45,622 nucleotides of DNA from Candidatus Omnitrophota bacterium (lineage in GTDB: Bacteria > Omnitrophota > Gorgyraeia > Gorgyraeales > Gorgyraeaceae), in the NCBI GenBank assembly GCA_018819285.1, contig JAHJQM010000018.1, positions 1-45,622 on the forward strand. Direction: 5' to 3'. The notes beneath the pieces are model-generated. The model was not told the DNA's origin. It worked only from the letters and a program-made list of their open reading frames with translations, and made no database searches. Position numbers and translations under genes: made by a program. This document shows positions 34,686 through 43,964 of this stretch, one piece after another (within the stretch, counting starts at the first letter, position 1; every line of letters begins with the position of its first letter).

Positions 34686-35798
34686 TTGAGCTATTATGAT
34701 ATTTATCTAAAATATAAAGACCTTGATTTTGAAAAAATATTTTATAATATTTCGCCTCAGGATGCAGAGATTGCAATCGATTCAGAGAGGCAGGATGTCA
34801 GCCAGTTTTTAGCGCTTCTTTCTCCGGCTGCAGAAAATTATCTGGAGGATATGGCGCAGAAGGCGCATGACTTGACATTAAGGCATTTCGGCAGGACTAT
34901 TCAGCTTTATACGCCGATGTACTTGTCCAATTACTGCGAAAACGAGTGTGCCTATTGCGGATTCAATTCCAGAAATGATGTTACCAGGAAAAAACTAAGC
35001 CTGGAAGAAGTGGAAAAGGAAGCCAGCTTTATTTCATCGACGGGGCTCAGGCATATTTTGATTCTTACAGGGGATTCTCGGGAAAAGAGCTCGCTAGAAT
35101 ACATCAAAGATTGCGTCAGGATATTAAAAAAGTATTTCAGCTCAATATCTATAGAGATATACGGCCTTACAGAAAGCGAATATGCCCAGATAGCTGCCGA
35201 AGGCGTAGACGGATTGACCTTGTATCAGGAAACGTATGATGAAATAATTTATGGCATGGTGCACAAGCAAGGGCCTAAAAAAGATTATCTGTTCCGGCTT
35301 GATGCTCCGGAAAGAGCCGCAAAAAACGGCATCAGGAATGTTAATATAGGGATTTTATTGGGGCTGAATGACTGGCGAAAAGAGATTTTCTTTATGGGGC
35401 TTCACGCGAAATATCTTCAGGATAAATTTTATGATGTGGATATAGGTTCATCGATACCAAGGCTCAGGCCCCATGCCGGAGATTTTAAGATACCGAGCGA
35501 TATCAGCGACAAGAATATGGCGCAGATAGTCACTGCTTTAAGGATTTTTCTGCCGCAGCTTGGAATTGCCATATCGACGCGGGAAAACCCTAAACTCAGA
35601 GAAGACCTGCTAGCGCTTGGCATTACCCGCATGTCAGCCGGTTCCTCTACCAAGGTAGGCGGCCACACTATGGAATTTTATGAAGAATTAAATCCGCCTC
35701 AATTTGAAATTTCAGATACAAGAAATGTGGAAGAGATCAAGGCGATGTTAGCGGCCAAAGGATACCAGCCTGTTCTAAAAGATTGGATGCAAATATAA
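34686..35798 (+). CDS. thiH: 2-iminoacetate synthase
   Basis: A 370-residue radical SAM enzyme that cleaves tyrosine to dehydroglycine for the thiazole ring, acting with ThiG under low-oxygen conditions. The cluster cysteines are C84, C88 and C91 (YCENECAYCGF). The C-terminal SAGSSTKVGGH segment is characteristic. The start is TTG 34686 with AGAGG upstream; no ATG lies near the expected N-terminus. Use of ThiH instead of the glycine oxidase ThiO fits an anaerobic or facultative lifestyle. Confidence 0.94.
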   Translation: MSYYDIYLKYKDLDFEKIFYNISPQDAEIAIDSERQDVSQFLALLSPAAENYLEDMAQKAHDLTLRHFGRTIQLYTPMYLSNYCENECAYCGFNSRNDVTRKKLSLEEVEKEASFISSTGLRHILILTGDSREKSSLEYIKDCVRILKKYFSSISIEIYGLTESEYAQIAAEGVDGLTLYQETYDEIIYGMVHKQGPKKDYLFRLDAPERAAKNGIRNVNIGILLGLNDWRKEIFFMGLHAKYLQDKFYDVDIGSSIPRLRPHAGDFKIPSDISDKNMAQIVTALRIFLPQLGIAISTRENPKLREDLLALGITRMSAGSSTKVGGHTMEFYEELNPPQFEISDTRNVEEIKAMLAAKGYQPVLKDWMQI

Positions 35799-35800
35799 AG

Positions 35801-36406
35801 ATGGATGCATTTGTAAAAAATATAATAAAAAAAGTAGGTAAGGATAATTTTCGGAAAATACAGGATGCCAGGATAGGATTGGCAGGTGCAGGCGGGCTTG
35901 GATCAAACTGCGCATGCAATCTGGTAAGAGTAGGTTTTAAAAGATTTACAATAGTGGATTTTGATATCATAGAACCGGCAAACCTGGACAGGCAGTTTTA
36001 CTTTATAGATCAGATAGGGATGAATAAGGTAGACTCGCTTAAAACTAATCTATTAAGAATAAATCCTTTTTTGGAACTCAAGATGATCAATAAAAAAATA
36101 GAAAATACGAATATAAAAGAACTATTTAATGATTGCGATGTAATAGTAGAATGTTTTGACAGGGCAGAATATAAGAGCATGCTTGTCTCAGAGCTTATTC
36201 ATTCAGGCAAACTTATTATAGCAGCATCCGGATTAGGGGGAATCGGTTCCAGTGATAATATAAAGGTACACAAGATAAAAAAGAATCTAATCATAATAGG
36301 TGATCTAAAGTCAGATATCGACAGAACCCCCGCATTATCTCCGCGAGTAAACGTAGCTGCAGCAAAACAAGCAGATGTGGTCCTTGAATTCGTGATTAAC
36401 CGCTAG
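35801..36406 (+). CDS. thiF: ThiS adenylyltransferase
   Basis: A 201-residue E1-like enzyme that adenylates the C-terminus of ThiS. It has the nucleotide motif GLAGAGGLGSNCACNLVRVG and VDFDIIEPANLDRQFY. This is the short ThiF form; the zinc-binding CxxC pairs of MoeB-like E1 proteins are not seen. It starts at ATG 35801, just after the thiH stop; an in-frame TTG at 35783 would overlap thiH and is an alternative. thiC and thiD are not in this window, so the pyrimidine branch is encoded elsewhere. Confidence 0.9.
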   Translation: MDAFVKNIIKKVGKDNFRKIQDARIGLAGAGGLGSNCACNLVRVGFKRFTIVDFDIIEPANLDRQFYFIDQIGMNKVDSLKTNLLRINPFLELKMINKKIENTNIKELFNDCDVIVECFDRAEYKSMLVSELIHSGKLIIAASGLGGIGSSDNIKVHKIKKNLIIIGDLKSDIDRTPALSPRVNVAAAKQADVVLEFVINR

Positions 36407-36430
36407 TTGGCATTTTTTACTTGATATTCT

Positions 36431-36460
36431 TTGCGTTATATGGCATACTTTTCATATAAA
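36431..36460 (+). promoter_or_regulatory. Probable promoter of the abrB-macB operon
   Basis: TTGCGT (36431-36436), 18 bases, TATAAA (36455-36460). Downstream, the repeated CATACA words could be an operator for the AbrB-type protein. Confidence 0.45.
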
Positions 36461-36514
36461 GCATACAATTCATACAAATTTACATTTGACTATCATTAAA
36501 CAAAAGGAGAGGCT

Positions 36515-36733
36515 ATGAGCAACATATCAAAAGATAAAATTTACGGGGCAGCTACTGTTGGAGAAAGAGGGCAGGTGGTTATACCTGCAGACATAAGGAA
36601 ATCTTTTCGAATTAAACCAGGGGATAAGCTTATCGTTTTTGCCAAACATGAGATGATCGGGCTTATACCTGCAGAAGAGTTCAGCCAAATGCTTGATAAA
36701 ATGTCTAAAGTGGTAGCGAGGTTCAAGAATTGA
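36515..36733 (+). CDS. AbrB/SpoVT family transcriptional regulator
   Basis: A 72-residue swapped-hairpin DNA-binding protein (TVGERGQVVIPADIRKSFRIKPGDKLIVF). It starts at ATG 36515 with AGGAGAGG upstream. Its TGA overlaps the TTG start of the next gene (TTGA). It probably regulates the efflux genes of its own operon. No partner toxin gene is present, so a toxin-antitoxin role is unlikely. Confidence 0.88.
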   Translation: MSNISKDKIYGAATVGERGQVVIPADIRKSFRIKPGDKLIVFAKHEMIGLIPAEEFSQMLDKMSKVVARFKN

Positions 36734-37983
36734 AGATATTTACAGGCATAATATTATTTCTTTTATGGTTTTCTGTTTATACAGGGTTAGCCGAGGAAAC
36801 CCTTACCTGGGACGGGTGTCTTTATGAAGCAAAGAAAAATCATCCGGATTTGATTTCTGCAGAAGAAAAGATCAAGCAGGAAGAGGCAGCCAAGACTATA
36901 ACGGGATCTGTTTTTTATCCTCAGTTAGACGCTAGCGCGGACTGGTCCAGAACAAAAACAACAACGCAAAAAGACAGTTATTCCTATGGCGTGACAGGAA
37001 CGCAGTTAATATATAATGGTTCTAAAACTGTAAATGATTTAAAAGCAGCTTCAGAAACTATCAAGGCTTCCCAATATAATTACAAATTCACTTCTTCTGA
37101 AGTCAGATACCGCTTGCGGTCCGCTTTTATAAATCTGCTTAAAGCGCAGGAACTGTTAAATATTACGCAGGATATAGCTAAGATAAGGCGGGACAATTTA
37201 ATATTAATCACCCTGCGTTATGAAGCTGGTATAGAACATAAAGGCGCTCTATTGACTGCAGAAGCAAATTTGACGCAGGCTGAATTCGAGATTACTCAGG
37301 CAAAGAGGGAGCTGGAGGTCTATCAGAGAGGGCTTCTCAAGGAAATGGGCAGACTTGAATTTTCTCCTGTGCAGGTTAAGGGAGTATTTAAGGTTAGAGA
37401 TTCAGCCAGGAAAAAGCCGGATTTTGAAACCCTGGTTAAAAATAACCCTTTGCTTGGAAAACTCAATGCCGAGACAAACGCAGCATCCTTTGGAATAAAG
37501 TCCAAAGAGGCAGATTTTTTCCCTAAAATTTCAGTCAGTTCAGGAGCTGACAGGACTGGGGCTCATTTTCCTCCTGACCAGGACCAGTGGGATATAGGGC
37601 TTGGATTAAGTATACCTATATTTGAAGGCGGCTTGAGAACAGCTGAGGTTAAAAAGGCGAAGGCATCGTATAATCAGGCTCACTCAGATGAACGGAGTCA
37701 AAAAGACAGCCTTACCTTGGCGCTTGAACAAGCCTGGGCTGATTTTCAGAATGCAATAGATACAGTGGATGTCCAGAAAAAGTTTCTAAAAGCAGCTGAG
37801 GAAAGGGCAAAAATTGCAGAAGGCCAGTATTCGCTGGGACTCATACAATTTGACAATTGGACTATTATTGAGGATAGCCTTGTGCAGGCTAAAAAGACAT
37901 TTCTTAATGCTGAGGCAAATGCAATGCTTGCCGAGGCAGGCTGGATTGAAGCGAAAGGAGAGACATTAGAATATGAAGACTAA
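36730..37983 (+). CDS. TolC family outer-membrane efflux protein
   Basis: A 417-residue protein with a signal peptide (MKIFTGIILFLLWFSVYTGLA), then two long helical repeats typical of TolC/OEP proteins (KTVNDLKAASETIKASQYNY; AEERAKIAEGQYSLGLIQFDNW). It forms the trimeric outer-membrane exit duct for the MacA/MacB pump that follows. It starts at TTG 36730, overlapping the abrB stop, and its end overlaps the adaptor gene by 11 bases. Confidence 0.9.
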   Translation: MKIFTGIILFLLWFSVYTGLAEETLTWDGCLYEAKKNHPDLISAEEKIKQEEAAKTITGSVFYPQLDASADWSRTKTTTQKDSYSYGVTGTQLIYNGSKTVNDLKAASETIKASQYNYKFTSSEVRYRLRSAFINLLKAQELLNITQDIAKIRRDNLILITLRYEAGIEHKGALLTAEANLTQAEFEITQAKRELEVYQRGLLKEMGRLEFSPVQVKGVFKVRDSARKKPDFETLVKNNPLLGKLNAETNAASFGIKSKEADFFPKISVSSGADRTGAHFPPDQDQWDIGLGLSIPIFEGGLRTAEVKKAKASYNQAHSDERSQKDSLTLALEQAWADFQNAIDTVDVQKKFLKAAEERAKIAEGQYSLGLIQFDNWTIIEDSLVQAKKTFLNAEANAMLAEAGWIEAKGETLEYED

Positions 37984-38923
37984 AAAGATAGGAATATTTT
38001 TTGTGGCGCTTATTCTTCTGGCAGGTTCAATAGTTTATATAACCGGGATAAAACAGAGAAAATCACCTGATGAAGTTGTAAAAGAAATAAGCCCGGCTGT
38101 CGGTTCGATAAAAACATTTATATCCTCTACAGGGACAATTCTGCCGAAAAACAGGCTGGAGATAAAACCACCTGTCAATGGCAGGATAGAAAAAATCCTG
38201 GTTAAGGAAGGCGATGAAGTAAAGACAGGCGATACCTTAGCGTGGATGAGCTCTACGGAAAGGGCTGCCTTGATTGATGCTGCCAGGGCTAAAGGAGAAG
38301 ATGCGTTGAAATATTGGGAGGAGACTTATAAGCCGATACCTTTACTGGCGCCTATTGACGGAGAAGTGATTGTAGAAACGACCCAGCCAGGCCAGACAGT
38401 TACTGCAAGCGATCCTGTAATAGTATTATCCGACCGCTTGATTGTAAGGGCTCAGGTGGACGAAACAGACATAGGAAAAATCGCTCTGGATAAAAAAGCA
38501 ATCATCAGCATAGATGCATATCCTGATACGAAAATCAATTCCACTGTTGAGCATATCTATTATGAATCCAAGACCGTAAATAATGTTACGATTTATGAAG
38601 TGGATCTTATCCCGGAAGAGATACCGAAATTTTTTCGCTCTGGTATGAATGCGTCCATAGATTTCATAGACAAGAGCAAAGAAAATGCCCTTCTTATTCC
38701 CGTAGAAGCTGTTTATAAAGAAAAGGGGAGCAGCTATGTATTAGTTAAACAAGTTAATGAAATCGGTCTGGTCAGGGCAGCTGTTCAGCTAGGAATTTCT
38801 GATGATAAGAATGTAGAAGTTCTTTCAGGGATCACTAAAGAAGATCGGATAATAATAAAGTCAAAGGCGTACAGTCTTCCTAAAAATACCAGGGGCAAGA
38901 ATCCGTTCATGCCAGGGCATTAA
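37973..38923 (+). CDS. macA: Periplasmic adaptor subunit of a MacA/HlyD-type efflux pump
   Basis: A 316-residue membrane-fusion protein: one N-terminal membrane segment (IGIFFVALILLAGSIVYITGI), split lipoyl halves (PPVNGRIEKILVKEGDEV and LLAPIDGEVIVETTQPGQTV), a beta-barrel and a membrane-proximal domain. The helical hairpin between the lipoyl halves is only about 35 residues, much shorter than in E. coli MacA, so contact with TolC may differ. It lies between the tolC-like and macB genes. Confidence 0.85.
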   Translation: MKTKKIGIFFVALILLAGSIVYITGIKQRKSPDEVVKEISPAVGSIKTFISSTGTILPKNRLEIKPPVNGRIEKILVKEGDEVKTGDTLAWMSSTERAALIDAARAKGEDALKYWEETYKPIPLLAPIDGEVIVETTQPGQTVTASDPVIVLSDRLIVRAQVDETDIGKIALDKKAIISIDAYPDTKINSTVEHIYYESKTVNNVTIYEVDLIPEEIPKFFRSGMNASIDFIDKSKENALLIPVEAVYKEKGSSYVLVKQVNEIGLVRAAVQLGISDDKNVEVLSGITKEDRIIIKSKAYSLPKNTRGKNPFMPGH

Positions 38924-38928
38924 AGATA

Positions 38929-40896
38929 ATGATAGAACTAAAAAATATATATAAAACTTATCAGATGGGCAAGGTGGAGGTGAAGGCCTTGCAGGATATT
39001 TCTTTAAAAATAGAATCGGGCGAATTTCTTGCGATAATGGGGCCGTCCGGTTCAGGCAAATCCACTCTTATGCATGTCCTCGGGCTTCTGGACAGGCCTG
39101 ACTCAGGAGAATATCTTCTTGGTAAAAAGAAAATCAACGATTTATCAGAAGAGGAATTAGCCGCTATAAGAAACCGCCTGGCAGGTTTTGTGTTCCAGCA
39201 GTTTCATTTATTGCCAAGGATAACTGCCTTGGAAAATGCAGAGCTCCCTTTGATTTACGCCGGTAAACAGCATTTAAAAGACAGGGCTAAAAAAAATATA
39301 GAAGAGGTTGGGCTCGGAGACAGGATGAACCACAGGCCTAATGAACTTTCCGGAGGCCAGCAGCAGCGCGTGGCTATTGCCAGATCGCTCGTAAATGACC
39401 CTTTGATAATATTTGCGGATGAGCCCACAGGCAACCTTGATTCAAAAAGCAAAGAAGAGATAATCTTGATATTGAAAGATCTGAATCGAAAAGGCAAAAC
39501 GATTATTATGGTTACTCACGAGCCGGAAGTCGCAGTTCACGCCAGGCGCGTGATTAATATGCGCGACGGGAATATTATTTCTGATACAAGATCCGGAGTC
39601 GAGCCGGAGGATTTGGCAAAAAACCAGGCAGATGAAATAATAAATAAGGTTTTATCCAGGTCGGAGAGGACTGCCCGAAAGACAAAGTTTCTGGATTATA
39701 TGCGCCAGGCGATAGGCGCTATGTTTTCGCATAAGATGAGGTCATTTTTATCCATCCTCGGCATATTGATCGGCGTTGCTGCAGTTATCGCTATGCTTGC
39801 TTTAGGGCAAGGCGCAAAAGAATCAATCGAGCAGCAGCTGGCAAGTTTGGGTTCCAATCTTCTTGTAGTAAGGCCCGGTTCTTCGAAAGTCCATGGGGTG
39901 GCAATGGAAGCAGGCACAGTCACGCGTTTTACCTTGCAGGATGTTGCGGATATCGCTAAATTATCTAATGTGATAAATAGTGTTAGCCCTTCAGTAACCG
40001 GCAGAGGGCAGATAGTTTATGCTAATAAGAACTGGAACACCCGGGTGGAAGGCGTTAGCACGGATTATGCAACGCTGCGGGCCTCGTCTCCTACGGTGGG
40101 GAGATTTTTTACTGAAGAAGAAGTGAAAATGCGCTCACGGGTTATTGTGCTTGGGGCTACAGTTGTAAGGGAACTTTTCGGAGACACTGATCCCATCGGT
40201 GAAACCATAAAGCTGAATTTAGTTAATTTTAAAGTTATCGGAATTTTGCCTGTAAAAGGAGCTAACACATTTCATGACCAGGATGATACGGCAATGATCC
40301 CTATTACAACAGCAATGTTTCGGGTGTTCGGAAAAGAATATGTTGACTCTATCTACGTAGAGGCAAAAAGCGCTGATTTGCTTGACGCGGCGCAGGAAGG
40401 GATATCCAGCCTGATTATAAAACAGCATCGTCTTAATAAAGACGGAGAAGATTCTTTTCAGATCCGTAATATGGCTGACATTAAAGATACGCTCGAAACT
40501 ACCACTAAAACAATGTCATTGCTCCTGGGTTCAATTGCGGCAATATCGCTTTTAGTAGGCGGCATAGGCATTATGAATATCATGCTTGTGTCTGTTACCG
40601 AGCGTACACGGGAAATCGGCCTGCGTAAAGCAATAGGCGCGACCAATAAAGATATTATGGTGCAGTTTCTTATAGAGGCTGTATTGATGTCTTTTATAGG
40701 AGGCATAACAGGGGTCGCGCTTGGGATAGGCATAGCAACATTGATAACTATTTTTGCAGGATGGGCAGTAAAAGTGTCAATGTTTTCCATAATACTTGCG
40801 ACAACCTTCTCATTAATTATAGGGGTGGTATTTGGCCTTTGGCCAGCCCAAAAAGCTTCCAAGTTAGACCCGATCGAGGCATTACGGTATGAATAA
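38929..40896 (+). CDS. macB: MacB-type ABC transporter, ATPase fused to permease
   Basis: A 655-residue protein. Residues 1 to about 225 are an ABC ATPase ([34 protein letters not shown]). The remainder is a permease with one membrane segment near residue 275, a large periplasmic MacB-PCD domain and three C-terminal segments with the FtsX motif ([15 protein letters not shown]). It works as a mechanotransmission pump with MacA and TolC to export peptides, siderophores or macrolides. The substrate cannot be read from the sequence. Confidence 0.93.
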   Translation: MIELKNIYKTYQMGKVEVKALQDISLKIESGEFLAIMGPSGSGKSTLMHVLGLLDRPDSGEYLLGKKKINDLSEEELAAIRNRLAGFVFQQFHLLPRITALENAELPLIYAGKQHLKDRAKKNIEEVGLGDRMNHRPNELSGGQQQRVAIARSLVNDPLIIFADEPTGNLDSKSKEEIILILKDLNRKGKTIIMVTHEPEVAVHARRVINMRDGNIISDTRSGVEPEDLAKNQADEIINKVLSRSERTARKTKFLDYMRQAIGAMFSHKMRSFLSILGILIGVAAVIAMLALGQGAKESIEQQLASLGSNLLVVRPGSSKVHGVAMEAGTVTRFTLQDVADIAKLSNVINSVSPSVTGRGQIVYANKNWNTRVEGVSTDYATLRASSPTVGRFFTEEEVKMRSRVIVLGATVVRELFGDTDPIGETIKLNLVNFKVIGILPVKGANTFHDQDDTAMIPITTAMFRVFGKEYVDSIYVEAKSADLLDAAQEGISSLIIKQHRLNKDGEDSFQIRNMADIKDTLETTTKTMSLLLGSIAAISLLVGGIGIMNIMLVSVTERTREIGLRKAIGATNKDIMVQFLIEAVLMSFIGGITGVALGIGIATLITIFAGWAVKVSMFSIILATTFSLIIGVVFGLWPAQKASKLDPIEALRYE

Positions 40897-40909
40897 CGAG
40901 AAGTTTACG

Positions 40910-40937
40910 TTGACAAATGTGAATAAAGAGGTATAAT
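40910..40937 (+). promoter_or_regulatory. Consensus sigma-70 promoter
   Basis: TTGACA (40910-40915), 16 bases, TATAAT (40932-40937): both hexamers match the consensus perfectly. The start is predicted about 10 bases before the ribosome binding site AGGAGG (40950-40955). Confidence 0.85.
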
Positions 40938-40959
40938 AAAGAAAAAATTAGGAGGAGTT

Positions 40960-41106
40960 ATCAAAAAAGTAAGGACTTCCAACAAGGGCAGGAAATGCAA
41001 ATATCTGCATTGTAAGCACATCTTGAGCATCTATAATCATGAAGACTACTGCCATGTCCATCTTGGACAATTATTGCAAGAGCATGCTTTTAAAGGTGCT
41101 AGATAG
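40960..41106 (+). CDS. 48-residue Cys/His-rich mini-protein with a non-canonical start
   Basis: An open frame right after a consensus promoter and AGGAGG (40950-40955). No ATG, GTG or TTG lies near the ribosome binding site; ATC at 40960 is the best-placed start, with GTT 40957 and GTA 40969 as alternatives. The product reads KKVRTSNKGRKCKYLHCKHI then LSIYNHEDYCHVHL. Its C-x4-C ... C-x-H residues suggest a small zinc-binding knuckle. It stops 2 bases before the DEAD-box helicase gene and is probably coupled to it. It could act as an RNA-binding partner or as a leader controlling the helicase. Not a family I can name. Confidence 0.6.
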   Translation: MKKVRTSNKGRKCKYLHCKHILSIYNHEDYCHVHLGQLLQEHAFKGAR

Positions 41107-41108
41107 CC

Positions 41109-42347
41109 ATGATAGATAGACCAACCGAAAATTTTTACGGCCTGGGTATCGCACCGAAGATTCTTGATATCTTAGAACGCATAAAGTTTAAGGTGCCTAC
41201 GCCGATTCAGCTGAAGGCAATCCCTCTGGCTCTTGAAGGCAAGGATATTATCGGCATCGCGCAGACAGGAACTGGCAAAACCCATTCCTTTGCTATTCCA
41301 ATGGTACAGATCTTAGCGCAGAAAAAAGGCATAGGCCTGGTTCTTGCGCCTACCCGCGAGTTAGCTATTCAAATTGAAGAAGCTTTTCAGGGAATTAGCC
41401 GGTCATTCGGAATGCGTACAGCCTGTCTTATTGGCGGCGCTTCAATGTATGAACAGGTGCGGGCTTTGCGCAATAAACCTCGCATAATAATCGCAACTCC
41501 TGGCAGGCTTATTGACCATATGACCCAATGGAATATATTGCTTGATGACGCAGTGATGCTGGTGCTTGATGAAGCGGATCGCATGCTTGATATGGGTTTT
41601 ACCCCGCAGGTAGAGAAGATCTTACGCTTTTTGCCCAGAGAAAGGCAAACCATGCTTTTTTCAGCAACTATCCCTAAAGAGATTATACAGATGGCCGCTA
41701 AACACATGAAGCTTCCTGTCAGCGTGGAGGTTGCTCCTTCCGGCACTGCTGCTGAGAAAGTTACGCATGAATTATTTATTGTTAAAAAGGATTCTAAATT
41801 GCAGCTTCTTGGTAAAATCCTTACAAAATATCATGGGCCTATTCTTTTGTTCTCCCGTACCAAACATAACGCAAGAAAGATTACGCGCTCGATCAGAGAT
41901 ATGAGGTATAGCGCTGCAGAAATACATTCTGATCGTTCCTTAAGCCAGCGCCGCGAAGCGCTAGGAGGCTTTAAATCCGGTAAATATAAAGTGCTGGTTG
42001 CTACTGATATTGCTGCCAGAGGGATTGATGTAACCGGGATTGAGCTGGTTATTAATTATGACCTCCCTGACGATACCGAAAACTATGTGCACCGCATAGG
42101 CCGCACAGGCCGTGCAGGTCATAAAGGCCATGCTATTTCTTTTGCCACGCCTGATCAAAGGAACGATGTCCGCGATATAGAAAAACTTATAAGAGTGTCG
42201 TTGCCTATTTTGAAATATCCAGATATTTCCCAGGAACAGTTCATCCAGTCTTCGCATCAATCTCCGTATCAATCTTCAAATAGGCGCCCAAGACATAATT
42301 ACAGGCAAAAGCGCCCTATGCAAAGCAGGTCTAAATTTTACCGTTAA
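41109..42347 (+). CDS. DEAD-box RNA helicase, RhlE-like
   Basis: A 412-residue ATP-dependent RNA helicase. The Q motif (FKVPTPIQLKAI), AQTGTGKT, PTRELAIQ, VLDEADRMLDMGF, FSAT, DIAARGIDV and HRIGRTGRAG are all intact. The basic, glutamine-rich tail (SSNRRPRHNYRQKRPMQSRSK) is typical of RhlE-group proteins that bind RNA and help ribosome assembly or mRNA decay, often in the cold. It follows the Cys/His mini-protein under a consensus promoter. Confidence 0.93.
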   Translation: MIDRPTENFYGLGIAPKILDILERIKFKVPTPIQLKAIPLALEGKDIIGIAQTGTGKTHSFAIPMVQILAQKKGIGLVLAPTRELAIQIEEAFQGISRSFGMRTACLIGGASMYEQVRALRNKPRIIIATPGRLIDHMTQWNILLDDAVMLVLDEADRMLDMGFTPQVEKILRFLPRERQTMLFSATIPKEIIQMAAKHMKLPVSVEVAPSGTAAEKVTHELFIVKKDSKLQLLGKILTKYHGPILLFSRTKHNARKITRSIRDMRYSAAEIHSDRSLSQRREALGGFKSGKYKVLVATDIAARGIDVTGIELVINYDLPDDTENYVHRIGRTGRAGHKGHAISFATPDQRNDVRDIEKLIRVSLPILKYPDISQEQFIQSSHQSPYQSSNRRPRHNYRQKRPMQSRSKFYR

Positions 42348-42365
42348 GAAAGAGAGTAATATCTC

Positions 42366-43928
42366 ATGTTGGATATTTCCAGAAAACGATATAGGCTCAG
42401 GGTTATTGCGCCTGCCTATCCGGCGTTCAATGTCTATTCATATGTTGCTGCCAGCACTACTGCCCTGGGCCCGGTATGCGTAGCCACCAGTGTAAACGAA
42501 ATGGAAAAATGGGATGCAGAGGTTATAGACGAAAATAATCTGCGCAGGTACGGGCCTAAGCTAATTTCTGGCGGAGCTGACCATGAATTTTTGCAAAGCC
42601 ATAGGCCTTGCGATGTAGCTGGTTTTTATGGTGGCCTTACAAGTACGATACCCAGGCTTTACGAAGTAGCGCGGTTTTACAAAAGTAAAGGAGTTGTGAC
42701 TATAGCAGGGGGGCAGCATTTTTGCAAAGAGAATATTAAAGAAGCGCTGTCTTCAGGTATAGACTATGTGGTTATTGGCGAAGGAGAAGAGACCATAAAA
42801 GAACTTCTCTGGTCGCTTGAAGGCAAGCAGGATATTAGCGGAGTAAAAGGTATTGCTTATCTAAATGGCGGTGAAATGGTTTTTACCCCTGGCCGCGAGC
42901 CTTTAAAAGATTTTGATAATCTTCCATTGCCGGATTTTTCCCTGGTGCGTTACGCGAAAATCAAGCTCTATTCAATTGAAAGGATACGTTCGTGTGGAAT
43001 GGACTGCGAATTTTGTACAGTAAAAGGAAAGCCCAGGTGTTCTTCGCCTGAACGCCTTCTAGAGAGAATAAGTTTTCTTCTTGAAACTAAAGATGCCAGG
43101 CATTTTTTCATCGTGGACGACCTTTTTGGGCAGGAAAGAAATGAGACAATACGGTTTTGCAATATGCTGAGGGATTACCAGAAAGATACAGAAAGGCGGC
43201 TGGATATTATTGTTCAGATACGGCTGGATAAAGCCAGGGATACTGAACTTTTATTAGCAATGCGCCAGGCAGGCATCAGCACAGTGGCAATAGGGTTTGA
43301 ATCGCCTATTGAGGAAGAATTAAAAGCTATGAATAAGCGCCTGAAAACCGAGGATATGCTGTCATTTGTAAAAGTATTCCGTAAATTCGGTTTTCTGATT
43401 CACGGCATGTTTATTTTTGGTTATCCATTGAAAGATGGCGTGGATTTCAGCATGTCTAGCGAGGAGAGAGTGAAACGGCTTAAAAGATTCATCAGAAAAG
43501 CCGGGCTGGACACTATACAGGTTCTTTTGCCTGTGCCTTTGCCTGGCACAGAGTTGCGGCAAAGGCTTGAGGCGCAGAATAGGATTTACCCTCTAGAGGA
43601 CGTTGGATGGGAATACTATGACGGCAATTTCCCGCTCTTTGAACCTGACAAACCAATGAGCGCAGAGGACATGCAGTCTTCAAGCAGAAAAATCATGGGT
43701 AAATTCTACCAGTTCAGATACATGTTTATGATAGCGCTGAACATAGCTTTCTTTCCATCAATTGTTTTCTTTTTGCACGATATTAAGGCAGGCTGGAGAA
43801 TATGGTATAGGTCGTGGCGCAACTATCTTATACGTTTTGGCGGATGGATTGTCCTAAGAAACTGGATATCCATGTTTAAAAAAGATAAATTTTCCGAAAA
43901 ATTGAAACAGGCAAAGACGCATCTATAG
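42366..43928 (+). CDS. B12-binding-domain radical SAM protein
   Basis: A 520-residue protein. The N-terminal half (about 10-160) is a Rossmann-type cobalamin-binding-like domain without an obvious DxHxxG motif. The radical SAM core has cysteines C210, C214 and C217 (RSCGMDCEFC), FIVDDLFG and AIGFESP. The C-terminus (about 440-500) has hydrophobic stretches that may attach it to the membrane. This architecture occurs in hopanoid- and lipid-modifying enzymes and in many uncharacterised proteins, so the substrate cannot be assigned. It is 18 bases downstream of the helicase gene. Confidence 0.82.
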   Translation: MLDISRKRYRLRVIAPAYPAFNVYSYVAASTTALGPVCVATSVNEMEKWDAEVIDENNLRRYGPKLISGGADHEFLQSHRPCDVAGFYGGLTSTIPRLYEVARFYKSKGVVTIAGGQHFCKENIKEALSSGIDYVVIGEGEETIKELLWSLEGKQDISGVKGIAYLNGGEMVFTPGREPLKDFDNLPLPDFSLVRYAKIKLYSIERIRSCGMDCEFCTVKGKPRCSSPERLLERISFLLETKDARHFFIVDDLFGQERNETIRFCNMLRDYQKDTERRLDIIVQIRLDKARDTELLLAMRQAGISTVAIGFESPIEEELKAMNKRLKTEDMLSFVKVFRKFGFLIHGMFIFGYPLKDGVDFSMSSEERVKRLKRFIRKAGLDTIQVLLPVPLPGTELRQRLEAQNRIYPLEDVGWEYYDGNFPLFEPDKPMSAEDMQSSSRKIMGKFYQFRYMFMIALNIAFFPSIVFFLHDIKAGWRIWYRSWRNYLIRFGGWIVLRNWISMFKKDKFSEKLKQAKTHL

Positions 43929-43964
43929 ACGTTTTTATAGCTCATTGAGGCTTCCTTAAGAGGC

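Noticed and set aside
36515-36733. AbrB-type protein as an antitoxin
   Set aside because: The next gene is a TolC-type protein, not a toxin, and the genes overlap as one efflux operon.
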